Notes: generated by a model from the letters alone, not told the origin. A stretch of DNA of 16,950 bases from UBA7398 sp964597305 (GCA_964597305.1 CAZQWU010000026.1:1-16950), one strand, 5' to 3'; shown: positions 1 through 7,213, counted from the stretch's first letter. Translations and numbers: made by a program.

Positions 1-296
1 AGCGTTATAAGGATCTGCAAGACATCATCGCAATTCTCGGTATTGACGAACTTTCGGAAGAGGATCGAATTCTGGTCGGTCGTGCTCGACGTATTCAGCG
101 ATTCCTCTCACAAAATACCTTCGTAGCAAAAGTCTTCACAGGTATTGAAGGATCATTTGTTCCGCTCTCCGAAACGATTGCGGCTTTTGATGCGCTGGCA
201 AATGGCGACTATGACCATATTCCAGAACAAGCATTCTTTATGTGCGGTGGTCTTGATGACGTCGAACGTAAAGCAGCAGAGCTAGCCAAGGCATAA
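1..296 (+). CDS. atpD: ATP synthase F1 subunit beta, C-terminal part (cut by window edge)
   Basis: This is the last 97 codons of the beta subunit of F1Fo ATP synthase, the catalytic subunit of the F1 head. The frame is open from base 3 and ends with TAA at 294-296. The visible part is the C-terminal helical domain: a DELSEED segment (D-E-L-S-E-E-D at codons 19-25 of the visible part), the following [11 protein letters not shown] helix, and an EQAF motif near the end. DELSEED is the loop that contacts the gamma subunit during rotation. The nucleotide-binding part lies outside the window. The stop is one base away from the GTG start of atpC, so the two are certainly co-transcribed and probably translationally coupled. 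Nothing odd is seen in the visible part. Confidence 0.97.
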   Translation, partial: RYKDLQDIIAILGIDELSEEDRILVGRARRIQRFLSQNTFVAKVFTGIEGSFVPLSETIAAFDALANGDYDHIPEQAFFMCGGLDDVERKAAELAKA

Positions 297-297
297 C

Positions 298-555
298 GTG
301 GCATCAGAGAAACTTCACGTCGAATTAGTTTCGCCCGAGAGACGAGTCTGGTCGGGCGAAGCGACGATGGTCTCTGCTCGAACATTGGAAGGTGATCTAG
401 GAATTCTCCCTCATCACACGCCATTGTTAGGTGTATTGGTGGATGGCACTGTGTCGATTAAGAGCGATAACGGCGTAGAAGAATTTTCTGTCCACGGTGG
501 TTTTCTCTCAGTGGCAAAAAATCGAGTGTCCATTCTTACCGAAAGCGTTGATTAA
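298..555 (+). CDS. atpC: ATP synthase F1 subunit epsilon, short form without C-terminal helices
   Basis: This is the epsilon subunit of the F1 central stalk, 85 residues from a GTG start one base after the atpD stop. The N-terminal beta-sandwich domain is complete. It includes the [11 protein letters not shown] opening strand (residues 10-20), the G-D-L-G-I-L-P-x-H-T-P core (residues 33-43) and the V-H-G-G-F-L-S-V segment (residues 65-72). The protein stops right after the S-I-L-T-E-S strand. Typical epsilon subunits run to about 120-140 residues and end in an alpha-helical hairpin that can inhibit ATP hydrolysis; that part is absent. The stop codon overlaps the stop codon of convergent murA by 4 bases, so no room is left for a longer form. 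The family assignment is certain. The functional effect of the missing domain is inference. Confidence 0.96.
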   Translation: MASEKLHVELVSPERRVWSGEATMVSARTLEGDLGILPHHTPLLGVLVDGTVSIKSDNGVEEFSVHGGFLSVAKNRVSILTESVD

Positions 556-1814
556 CTCACTCGTGTGACATCAGCGCCGAGTGATCGCAATTGCTCGGCA
601 AAATGTGGGTAACCACGATCAACATGGAATGCGCCTTCGATTACGGTCGTACCATCGGCTACCAACCCGGCAATAACAAGCCCAGCGCCAGCGCGAATAT
701 CGGTTGCAACTACTGGTGCCGATGAAAGTTGTGAAATTCCCGTAATGGCAGCGTGATGACCATCAACGCGAATTTTTGCTCCCAATCTCATTAATTCGTT
801 GACAAACATAAAACGACCTTCAAAAACATTTTCAGTTACGAGCGCATCGCCATCAGCGATGGAGTTCATTGTGATTATCAAGGGCTGTAAATCAGTAGGA
901 AAACCTGGATAGGGAAGCGTAGCCACATCAACTGCGCTCGGTCTGCGATCCATTTTGACGCGAATACCATCTTTGATCGATGTTATTACCGCACCAGCAG
1001 CGACGAGTTTTTCTAGCGGTACTTCTAAATGATCAGGGTTGCAGTGATGAATTGAGATATCACCTTGGGTAATCGCAGCAGCAAATGCCCATGTTCCAGT
1101 AACAATCCGATCAGGAAGGGTTGCATGAGTTGTCGGGCGAAGCGAACGTACACCGTGAATAGTGATCGTTGGTGTGCCGAGTCCGGAAATATCTGCACCC
1201 ATGGATAAAAGGAAATTACCTAAATCAACAATATCGGGTTCACGCGCAGCGTTATCGAGCGTAGTGGTACCAGTAGCAAGTACTGCCGCAGTCATAATAT
1301 TTTCCGTAGCACCAACGCTTGGAAAATCTAAAGTAATTGCTGCGCCGCGTAAACCAGCCGGCGCTTCAGCGATGACATAGCCATGTTCATTATGTGCTTG
1401 CGCACCAAGTTCAGTGAGACCCTTAATATGAAAATCTAATCCTCGCGATCCAATGGCATCACCGCCCGGAAGTGCAACCTCGGCTCTGCCTAGTTTTGCC
1501 ACAAGCGGTCCGAGTACATTGATCGATGCGCGCATCTTTCTCACCAAGTCGTATTCGGCTCGATGGCCAAGTTTTTCTGGTACATCGATTGTGACGTGCG
1601 CTTGATTGCGGTCGTAATTGGTATGACAACCAAGTCGAGTTAATAACTCTGACATGATGTCAACATCTGCAATATTTGGAACATTTGTAATAGTGGTTTT
1701 TCCGGTTGCAAGAAGCGATGCAGCCATCAGTTTCAAGACGGAATTTTTAGCGCCTGTTATCGAAACATCGCCCTGAAGATGTGCGCCACCAACGACTTTA
1801 AATCGATCGTTCAT
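552..1814 (-). CDS. murA: UDP-N-acetylglucosamine 1-carboxyvinyltransferase, Asp-type active site
   Basis: MurA transfers enolpyruvate from PEP to UDP-GlcNAc, the first committed step of peptidoglycan synthesis in the cytosol. The protein is 420 residues from the ATG at 1814. An ATG four codons upstream (1826) also fits, but 1814 has a strong GGAGG ribosome site five bases before it and matches the family N-terminus (M-x-x-F-x-V-x-G). Seen are the conserved K-N pair (residues 23-24), M-R-A-S-I (94-98), the active-site loop G-G-D-A-I-G (117-122), F-P-T-D-L-Q (305-310) with catalytic Asp308, and D-R-G-Y near the C-terminus (Arg400). The loop residue that is Cys115 in E. coli is Asp119 here, as in Mycobacterium tuberculosis MurA. 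That change is known to make MurA insensitive to fosfomycin. The gene is divergent from the adenosyltransferase and convergent with atpC. Confidence 0.97.
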   Translation of the reverse strand: MNDRFKVVGGAHLQGDVSITGAKNSVLKLMAASLLATGKTTITNVPNIADVDIMSELLTRLGCHTNYDRNQAHVTIDVPEKLGHRAEYDLVRKMRASINVLGPLVAKLGRAEVALPGGDAIGSRGLDFHIKGLTELGAQAHNEHGYVIAEAPAGLRGAAITLDFPSVGATENIMTAAVLATGTTTLDNAAREPDIVDLGNFLLSMGADISGLGTPTITIHGVRSLRPTTHATLPDRIVTGTWAFAAAITQGDISIHHCNPDHLEVPLEKLVAAGAVITSIKDGIRVKMDRRPSAVDVATLPYPGFPTDLQPLIITMNSIADGDALVTENVFEGRFMFVNELMRLGAKIRVDGHHAAITGISQLSSAPVVATDIRAGAGLVIAGLVADGTTVIEGAFHVDRGYPHFAEQLRSLGADVTRVS

Positions 1815-1839
1815 CGCCACCTCCATTGGGCTGATTATT
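1815..1839 (-). promoter_or_regulatory. murA start region: strong Shine-Dalgarno and -10-like box
   Basis: Read on the minus strand, GGAGG (1820-1824) lies five bases before the ATG at 1814 and overlaps an in-frame upstream ATG at 1826. Seven bases before that upstream ATG is AATAAT (1834-1839), a -10-like hexamer with a mismatch at its first base. If used, the mRNA would begin at about 1826 and carry a roughly 12-base leader containing the ribosome site. This is the clearest Shine-Dalgarno in the window; most other unit-first genes appear leaderless. Confidence 0.5.
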
Positions 1840-1848
1840 CCGTTTGGA

Positions 1849-1878
1849 TTGGTCGAAACCTAATAACTGATTTAGGCT
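1849..1878 (+). promoter_or_regulatory. Promoter of the adenosyltransferase gene (leaderless)
   Basis: TTGGTC (1849-1854) and TAGGCT (1873-1878) form a -35/-10 pair with an 18-base spacer. The -10 ends six bases before the ATG at 1885, so transcription should begin at or beside the start codon. No Shine-Dalgarno precedes the ATG. The spacing matches several other genes in this window. Confidence 0.6.
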
Positions 1879-1884
1879 GAGCCT

Positions 1885-2457
1885 ATGGTGAATCTAACGC
1901 GGATCTACACAAAAACAGGTGATGATGGCTCAACCTCACTCGGGGATATGAGTCGGACCTCGAAAAATGATCCACGACTTGAAGCGTATGCCACTGTTGA
2001 TGAAGCAAATTCAACGATCGGCGTCGTCTTAACGATTACAGAATTATCAGATGATATTCGCGCCTTGCTCGTTCGAATTCAAAATGATCTTTTTGATGTT
2101 GGTGCAGATTTATGTACGCCAGTCGTTGATGCGCCAGAACATGAACCGTTACGCGTGTTGGAATCGCAAGTTACCTACTTAGAGGCGCAGATCGATAAAT
2201 ACAACGCCAATCTCGCCGAACTTCGATCGTTTGTCCTTCCATCAGGAACACCAGCATCGGCACATCTACATGTCGCACGAACCGTTGTTCGTCGCGCGGA
2301 ACGACGCACATGGGCAGCAATTCATGCCTTTGGTACTGGTGTTAATGGCACAACTGCGAAATATCTCAATCGTTTAAGCGACTTACTTTTTGTACTTGCT
2401 CGATATGAAAATCGTGAACTCGGCGATCAACTTTGGGTTCCCGGCGCTAACCGTTAG
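1885..2457 (+). CDS. PduO-type ATP:cob(I)alamin adenosyltransferase
   Basis: This enzyme transfers the adenosyl group of ATP to reduced corrinoid, giving adenosylcobalamin, the cofactor of methylmalonyl-CoA mutase. The protein is 190 residues, the usual length for the family. Seen are the N-terminal ATP-binding signature T-K-T-G-D-D-G-S-T (residues 9-17), D-V-G-A-D-L (71-76), a V-R-R-A-E-R-R stretch (135-141) and the closing L-N-R-L-S-D-L-L-F segment (161-169), all in the order of PduO/MMAB-type transferases. It is not a CobA/BtuR-type enzyme. The ATG at 1885 is chosen because a -10 box lies six bases before it and the family N-terminus begins close to the TKTGDDG motif. A methylmalonyl-CoA epimerase and MeaB about 7.5 kb away in the window supply a likely user pathway. 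The stop overlaps the end of the convergent secreted-protein gene by 11 bases. Confidence 0.95.
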   Translation: MVNLTRIYTKTGDDGSTSLGDMSRTSKNDPRLEAYATVDEANSTIGVVLTITELSDDIRALLVRIQNDLFDVGADLCTPVVDAPEHEPLRVLESQVTYLEAQIDKYNANLAELRSFVLPSGTPASAHLHVARTVVRRAERRTWAAIHAFGTGVNGTTAKYLNRLSDLLFVLARYENRELGDQLWVPGANR

Positions 2458-2965
2458 TGAGCGGTTCATAACTATTAGTGGGATACGGGATAATCGTTGC
2501 GCCGCGTTGGCAATACACGCGTATTCCACCCACAGTGACACCATCAGCGAGTGGCTCTCGACTCACCATTAATATGGTGCGTAATTCTCGAGTGGTTGTT
2601 CCTTTAGCAATGGTCAGTAATTTTCCTACCGCCGTTTTACCATCGCCATCTGTTCGATAAATTACAGATTTCACTTCCCACCATTGACACGCTCTCTCCG
2701 AAGCGACCGTAACCGCACCACAGGCGTATTTGCTACAGAGTTTGATATCTGAGGCAAGGGTCGACTTTGCCGAAAGAATTCCCACAAATTCTTTCATCGT
2801 AGGAATCGTCGCATACACGCCATCTTTTTCAATAAATCCTTGCGGTGGCCATTTCGCTGATGGTGAAGGAATTGGTGTGGCAGTTTTTTTCGGAGTTTTC
2901 GCCTGCGCATTAGGCGAGAACGCAATCAATCCACATACGAAAACTACGGCGAAAAGTTTTCTCAT
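2447..2965 (-). CDS. Small secreted protein of unknown function
   Basis: The product has 172 residues and is not recognised as a member of a named family. It opens with a signal peptide: a basic M-R-K, a hydrophobic core (residues 4-16) and a likely signal peptidase I site after A-Q-A (residue 22). A Lys/Thr/Pro/Ser-rich stretch (23-39) follows, then a folded-looking domain with four cysteines (77, 82, 93, 152) that could form two disulfides outside the cell. There is no lipobox. The ATG shares one base with the stop of the upstream ABC permease gene (a TAATG junction), so the gene is the last member of a three-gene operon with an ABC-2 exporter and is translationally coupled to it. A role linked to the exporter is inference only. 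It ends in an 11-base overlap with the convergent adenosyltransferase gene. Confidence 0.8.
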   Translation of the reverse strand: MRKLFAVVFVCGLIAFSPNAQAKTPKKTATPIPSPSAKWPPQGFIEKDGVYATIPTMKEFVGILSAKSTLASDIKLCSKYACGAVTVASERACQWWEVKSVIYRTDGDGKTAVGKLLTIAKGTTTRELRTILMVSREPLADGVTVGGIRVYCQRGATIIPYPTNSYEPLTNG

Positions 2966-3753
2966 TATTTATCCGAACTCCACCGAAACGTTCTGATTGC
3001 AAGAAAGGTCCCCACGATTAACCAGAGAGCTAAATTAGCGATTATTCGGTTCATTTCCCATGAGTGAGCTGCTTCTTGAGTGGCAAAAGAGTCGGGGAGA
3101 AACACATAACGCATCCCTTGAGTGAGCCATTTCAATGGAAAGAGCGCGGCAACGTGTTGCATCCACTGCGGTAATTGAGTGAAAATGAAAAAGACGCCAC
3201 TAAAAAACTGCAAAATGATGACGACTGGTGAGACTATGGCTGATGCGCCCCGACCACTCTTAGGAACGCTGGAAAATGCGATTCCTAAAACAGTCGCCAC
3301 CGCCGTACCGAGAATAATCAACCAAGCAAAAGTCAACCATCGATCACGATCGTTCGGTAATTGAAGATGGAAAAATAGAGTTCCACACACCATGAGGAGA
3401 ATTAATTGCAGCGCCATGGAGTAGAGCACTTGGATTGCTTTACCAATAAAAAAAGCTGCCGCGGGCATAGGCGTACCACGTAAACGTTTAAGTGTTCCTA
3501 AATCTCGTTCAACAGGAATCATGATGGCAATTTGTTGAAAACCAGAATTTACTAATCCGGAGGCAATCATTCCGGCGACAAAATATTGGCTAAATTGGAC
3601 GCCAGGTGCGATCTCATTTTTAAATACGGAACCAAAAATAAATAGCAAGATGACAGGAAACGCAATGGTGAAGACTACAGATTCTCGTTGTCGATTGAAT
3701 TGCTTAATTTCAAGTAAGCCTCGAGCGTAGCCAAGAGTGAGAGTCTTTTTCAT
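2965..3753 (-). CDS. ABC-2 type exporter, membrane permease subunit
   Basis: This 262-residue integral membrane protein has the layout of ABC-2 permeases. A cytoplasmic N-terminus with an amphipathic segment precedes the first membrane span (about residues 26-42). Spans follow near 57-75, 105-128, 140-162 and 172-193, then the conserved re-entrant or external segment around F-P-L-K-W-L-T-Q-G (about 206-214), and a last span near the C-terminus. An E-R-D-L-G-T-L-K-R-L-R-G-T-P motif (about 82-95) is the cytoplasmic stretch typical of DrrB/YadH-like permeases. The start ATG overlaps the ATPase stop by four bases (ATGA). The exported substrate cannot be told from sequence; drugs, lipids or polysaccharides are all handled by this family. 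Confidence 0.92.
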   Translation of the reverse strand: MKKTLTLGYARGLLEIKQFNRQRESVVFTIAFPVILLFIFGSVFKNEIAPGVQFSQYFVAGMIASGLVNSGFQQIAIMIPVERDLGTLKRLRGTPMPAAAFFIGKAIQVLYSMALQLILLMVCGTLFFHLQLPNDRDRWLTFAWLIILGTAVATVLGIAFSSVPKSGRGASAIVSPVVIILQFFSGVFFIFTQLPQWMQHVAALFPLKWLTQGMRYVFLPDSFATQEAAHSWEMNRIIANLALWLIVGTFLAIRTFRWSSDK

Positions 3754-4616
3754 GATTGATTACCAATCATCTGAAGATAAATATCTTCCAAAGTGGGTCG
3801 CTTGACTATGAGCTCTGGTATTTCGCCAGAAAATTCGCCTGAGAGCCGAGCAATTTCAGCAGTAGGCGTTGCTGTATTTATTACCTGGCGCTGGCCATGA
3901 TGAAAATACGACACCTCCGTCAATGATTGATGCCGATTACCCAGCGTTGCTGGCGTGGCGATATCAACAATCTTTCCGGCGACGATGACGGCAACTCGAT
4001 CGGCAAGCGCTTCGGCTTCTTCTAAATAATGAGTAGTGAGGAGAATCGTTGTCCCTTCGTCACGCAATTTACGAATTAAGAGCCAAAAAGCCCGACGTGC
4101 TTCTGGATCAAAACCCGTGGTGGGTTCATCAAGAAAGAGCAATTGCGGATTTCCGATAATGCCGAGCGCAACATCAAGTCTTCGCTGTTGCCCACCAGAG
4201 AGAGTGCGGATTTTCTCATCGCGTTTATCGGAGAGCCCTACTTCCTCAATCGTGAACTCTGGATCTCGCGGCTGGGAGTAAAACTTCGCATAATGGTGCA
4301 CCGTCTCTGCAACGGTTAAATCACCAAAACCATTACTTAATGTTTGTAAAACTATTCCCACTTTTTCTCGCCATTCACGTTCATGATTAATCGAAGTGAA
4401 TGCACTGGGATCTGCCCCTAATACTGAGATATCGCCACTACTTTTCTTTCGATACCCTTCCAAAATTTCTACGGTCGTTGTCTTACCAGCGCCGTTAGGG
4501 CCAAGGAGTGCGAATATCTCACCGCGCTTAACGGAGAGATCGATCCCGGCGACGGCTGTTATTTCACCGTATGTCTTTGTTAGGTTTCGAATGTCGATGT
4601 CGTAGATCTGTGTCAT
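3750..4616 (-). CDS. ABC-2 type exporter, ATP-binding subunit
   Basis: This 288-residue cytoplasmic ATPase powers the permease encoded next to it. All nucleotide-binding elements are present in order: Walker A G-P-N-G-A-G-K-T-T (residues 39-47), the Q-loop Gln91, the signature L-S-G-G-Q-Q (139-144), Walker B L-L-F-L-D-E (159-164), a D-loop G-F-D and the switch His196. A C-terminal extension of about 70 residues follows, as is common in CcmA/DrrA-like ATPases. It is the first gene of a three-gene operon with its permease and a secreted protein. A GAGAAT box (minus strand, 4625-4630) lies eight bases before the ATG and may be its -10 element. The gene diverges from the small zinc-protein gene across a 35-base gap. 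Confidence 0.95.
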   Translation of the reverse strand: MTQIYDIDIRNLTKTYGEITAVAGIDLSVKRGEIFALLGPNGAGKTTTVEILEGYRKKSSGDISVLGADPSAFTSINHEREWREKVGIVLQTLSNGFGDLTVAETVHHYAKFYSQPRDPEFTIEEVGLSDKRDEKIRTLSGGQQRRLDVALGIIGNPQLLFLDEPTTGFDPEARRAFWLLIRKLRDEGTTILLTTHYLEEAEALADRVAVIVAGKIVDIATPATLGNRHQSLTEVSYFHHGQRQVINTATPTAEIARLSGEFSGEIPELIVKRPTLEDIYLQMIGNQS

Positions 4617-4639
4617 CGGCTCGAATTCTCCATACGCCT

Positions 4640-4645
4640 TAGACT
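4640..4645 (+). promoter_or_regulatory. -10 box for the small zinc-protein gene (leaderless)
   Basis: TAGACT ends six bases before the ATG at 4652. No ribosome binding site lies between them, so the transcript should start at the initiation codon. A good -35 element was not seen. Confidence 0.55.
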
Positions 4646-4651
4646 ATCGCT

Positions 4652-4963
4652 ATGAGTCCACGACGAAATCATCCAAAGCGTCGCGGAGCTAAACCGGTTG
4701 AACGTGAACCGCGAGCAAGCAGTGAAACTATTGAGGAACACGCAGAAGGCATTTATCGAGTACGAAAAATCACGGGCTCTAGCTCTTCCAAACCGTACCG
4801 ATGTCCAGGATGCGATCAACTTATTCCACTTGCCACACCACATATCGTTGCGTGGATTGAAGAAGATGTTGATTCGCGACGACATTGGCATTCGCCATGC
4901 TGGAGCGCGAGAGATCGAAGAAAGCCTCGAGTAGAGCGCACTCGCAATGCGCCTAAATATTAA
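4652..4963 (+). CDS. Small CxxC / HxH putative zinc-binding protein, actinobacterial family
   Basis: This 103-residue basic protein is of unknown function. Its N-terminus is rich in Arg, Lys and Pro (residues 1-20) and looks disordered. The core has Y-R-C-P-G-C-D-Q (49-56), H64, then R-R-H-W-H-S-P-C-W (76-84). The ligand pattern C51-x2-C54 ... H64 ... H78-x-H80-x2-C83 would suit one zinc ion. From memory, close relatives with the same YRCPGCDQ and RRHWH motifs occur widely in Actinobacteria, often labelled 'ATP/GTP-binding protein' without a visible nucleotide site; none is visible here either. The start is fixed by a -10 box six bases upstream. The gene stands alone between two minus-strand genes, and its stop overlaps the aldehyde dehydrogenase stop by four bases. 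Confidence 0.85.
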   Translation: MSPRRNHPKRRGAKPVEREPRASSETIEEHAEGIYRVRKITGSSSSKPYRCPGCDQLIPLATPHIVAWIEEDVDSRRHWHSPCWSARDRRKPRVERTRNAPKY

Positions 4964-6435
4964 CGACGCTTGCGACCGTGTAGAAGTTTTATCAAGAACA
5001 TAATTGTTGCATCTGCCCGTGCACTTCGTTTAAAAGTTGTAAATACGAGTGGAATATGAAATCTCGTTTTCACCACAGTGCGTGGGTAGGTCATTTCTAA
5101 TAACCCTTCTGGCCCATGAATTCGACCAATTCCACTGTCATTGATGCCACCAAATGGAACTGAGGGAACAGCCGCAAATGAGAATACTGAGTTAACAGAG
5201 ACCATTCCGACTCTCAATTGACTGGCAATAGCGTGGCCATTTCGTTTTGACCAGACTGATGCACCTAAACCATATCGTGAGTTATTTGCGAGCAGAATTG
5301 CTTCGGACATAGATTTCACAGTATTGATAACTAACGTCGGACCAAAAGTTTCTTCCGTCATTTCCAGCGAATCTTCCGGAACATCTTCCATAATTACCGG
5401 CGATACATAGGGATCTTGAACTGCGTGAATGTCGCCAATGAGAAACTTTCCACCACGTTTTACCGCATCTTTGATGTGTGACTCAATCACTTTCAATTGC
5501 GAGGGCATCGTGGCAGGTCCGTAGTGATCACCCGGTGTGAGCTCACTAGCTAATTGAGTGATCGTTTGCTTCAATCGCGCTGCTACCGATTGATGAACGT
5601 ACACTCGTTCTGCTCCAATACACGATTGACCAGCATTTGCCATAGCCGACCAGAGAATTGCTTCCGCAGCTTTTTCAATGTCAGCATCACGATCAACTAA
5701 CATCGCATCTTTTCCACCGCACTCGAGAACATACGGTTTCATCTGCTGTGCACAAGTTTCCGCCACCTTTTTCGCGGTACGCGTTGAACCAGTAAATGAA
5801 ATCTTGTCGACACCACTTTCGGTGAGCGCCTTTCCAGTTTCGGGCAACCCTGTGACAGTTGTGAAAAGAAATTCGCATGGCGAAAATTGTTCAAACGTTT
5901 TAGCGATCCAAACCCCAACTCCCGGGGTGTATTCACTCGGTTTAAAGACAACTGCATTGCCAGCTGCTAGCGCATAAGCAATTGATCCCATTGGGGTAAA
6001 CAATGGATAGTTCCATGGTCCAATCACACCTATCACTCCGTAAGGAGAGCGCTCAACGCGTGCTGACATGTTGAACATCAATGCACCAGCAGGGCGATAT
6101 GTAGTTTCTAAAACGTGTCGGGCTTTTTTTGCTGCCCACGAAATATGATCAATGGTGATTCCTACTTCAAGTCGTGCATCGCTCAATGGCTTACCAGTTT
6201 CTTCAGCGATGATCTGCGCACCTTCATCAATAGTGCGCGTGAGATGGGCAGCCCAACGAAGTAGGATTTTCTTGCGCCGTGCAAAACTTAGTGAGCTCCA
6301 GGTAACTGCAGCATCATGTGCATGATCAACTATCTCGGCAATCTCATCAGAAGTCGTTCGGGGATATTTGCCTATAACTCTTCCCGTTCGTGGATCTACA
6401 CTCTCGAAGGTTTCACTTTTTTTCACTCGCGCCAT
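4960..6435 (-). CDS. NAD(P)-dependent aldehyde dehydrogenase family protein
   Basis: This 491-residue enzyme of the ALDH superfamily oxidises an aldehyde to the acid with NAD(P). Catalytic features are all visible: the W-N-Y-P motif with Asn142, F-K-P-S-E with Lys165, the F-T-G-S-T cofactor loop (214-218), the general base Glu238 in E-C-G-G-K, the nucleophile Cys272 in G-Q-S-C, E-E-T-F-G-P (361-366) and P-F-G-G (427-430). The sequence resembles actinobacterial enzymes annotated as succinate-semialdehyde or generic aldehyde dehydrogenases, but the substrate cannot be fixed from sequence. The C-terminus carries a basic, partly hydrophobic tail (about 457-491) that may touch membrane or a partner. 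It is a single-gene unit, divergent from the alpha/beta hydrolase over 22 bases with overlapping promoters; shared pathway membership is possible but unproven. Confidence 0.93.
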   Translation of the reverse strand: MARVKKSETFESVDPRTGRVIGKYPRTTSDEIAEIVDHAHDAAVTWSSLSFARRKKILLRWAAHLTRTIDEGAQIIAEETGKPLSDARLEVGITIDHISWAAKKARHVLETTYRPAGALMFNMSARVERSPYGVIGVIGPWNYPLFTPMGSIAYALAAGNAVVFKPSEYTPGVGVWIAKTFEQFSPCEFLFTTVTGLPETGKALTESGVDKISFTGSTRTAKKVAETCAQQMKPYVLECGGKDAMLVDRDADIEKAAEAILWSAMANAGQSCIGAERVYVHQSVAARLKQTITQLASELTPGDHYGPATMPSQLKVIESHIKDAVKRGGKFLIGDIHAVQDPYVSPVIMEDVPEDSLEMTEETFGPTLVINTVKSMSEAILLANNSRYGLGASVWSKRNGHAIASQLRVGMVSVNSVFSFAAVPSVPFGGINDSGIGRIHGPEGLLEMTYPRTVVKTRFHIPLVFTTFKRSARADATIMFLIKLLHGRKRR

Positions 6436-6441
6436 GGCGAC

Positions 6442-6447
6442 AGACTA
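6442..6447 (-). promoter_or_regulatory. -10 box for the aldehyde dehydrogenase gene (leaderless)
   Basis: On the minus strand TAGTCT ends six bases before the ATG at 6435. It shares two bases (6446-6447) with the opposite-strand -10 box of the hydrolase gene, so RNA polymerase cannot open both promoters at once. Confidence 0.55.
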
Positions 6448-6451
6448 AACT
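6446..6451 (+). promoter_or_regulatory. -10 box for the alpha/beta hydrolase gene (leaderless)
   Basis: TAAACT ends six bases before the GTG at 6458. A TTCACT at 6422-6427, inside the first codons of the divergent gene, is a possible -35 with an 18-base spacer. This box overlaps the opposing -10 box. Confidence 0.55.
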
Positions 6452-6457
6452 GATTTC

Positions 6458-7213
6458 GTGTCTGAGGTAAAAGCAGTAATCCGGCCAAGCACCGTTTTGC
6501 CAGCTATTCGAACTCCCATCACTATTCACACCGCCGATGGCCTCAACCTGGTAGGTGAGGTTGCCCGGCCGGTTTCATCCGGAGGAAGCGCAACTAGCCA
6601 TCCGGATTCAACTCTGACAGATCGTGCGATCCTCTGTTTTCATCCATTGCCAACGCATGGCGGAATGATGGATAGCCATATTTATAAAAAAGCAGCGAAT
6701 CGATTGCCCGCTATGGCTGGAATTACTGTCGTGCGATTTAACACTCGAGGTACGACCAGCGAGCGTGGAACGAGCGAAGGTGAATTTGGCGGAAGCGTCA
6801 CTGAGAAATTCGACGTCGAAGCGGCGATTGATTTTTGTTTTACCGAATTAGGGTTGAAGAACGTATGGATCGTGGGGTGGTCATTCGGTACGGAAATTGC
6901 GTTAAAGCATGCGCACGATAAACGAATTCGAGGATACATATTATTAAGTCCACCGCTGATGCGTGTAACTAACGAAGAACTCTTGGCTTGGAAAGATGAC
7001 CCGCGAACCATTACCTGTTTAGTTCCAGAATATGATGAATTTTTATCACCGAAAGCGGCGCGGGAAAAATTTTCCGTTATTCCACGCGCTCATGTCATTG
7101 AAGTCCTTGGGGCTAAACATCTCTGGGTTGGTGAACCATTTGTCTATCGCGTCCTGACGGAAATTTGCGTAGTCGTCAATCCCGATGCGCTCCCACTACC
7201 CGAAGAGTTTTAG
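6458..7213 (+). CDS. Alpha/beta hydrolase
   Basis: This 251-residue protein has the alpha/beta hydrolase fold. The oxyanion region H-P-L-P-T-H-G-G (residues 62-69) follows the first core strand. The nucleophile elbow is G-W-S-F-G with Ser142, the likely acid is Asp193 in E-Y-D-E-F, and the catalytic His221 sits in A-K-H-L-W, so a complete Ser-Asp-His triad is in place. There is no signal peptide, so it should be cytosolic. It resembles the small hydrolases related to dienelactone hydrolase or esterase families; no substrate can be named. The GTG start is supported by a -10 box six bases before it. The stop TAG overlaps the TAA of the convergent AI-2E-family gene by four bases. Confidence 0.9.
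   Translation: MSEVKAVIRPSTVLPAIRTPITIHTADGLNLVGEVARPVSSGGSATSHPDSTLTDRAILCFHPLPTHGGMMDSHIYKKAANRLPAMAGITVVRFNTRGTTSERGTSEGEFGGSVTEKFDVEAAIDFCFTELGLKNVWIVGWSFGTEIALKHAHDKRIRGYILLSPPLMRVTNEELLAWKDDPRTITCLVPEYDEFLSPKAAREKFSVIPRAHVIEVLGAKHLWVGEPFVYRVLTEICVVVNPDALPLPEEF

Noticed and set aside
540..700. Possible frameshift hiding the missing C-terminus of AtpC
   Set aside because: Bases after the stop are the conserved C-terminal codons of murA on the other strand, and no plus-strand frame there resembles epsilon helices.
4698..4934. Frame of 78 residues inside the small zinc-protein gene in another frame
   Set aside because: It lacks motifs and its own promoter, while the overlapping frame has conserved Cys/His motifs. 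It is a shadow.
5678..5977. Plus-strand frames opposite the aldehyde dehydrogenase, and similar antisense frames over aceE, murA and the ABC ATPase
   Set aside because: They mirror conserved genes in the opposite strand, have no recognisable domains and no start signals.
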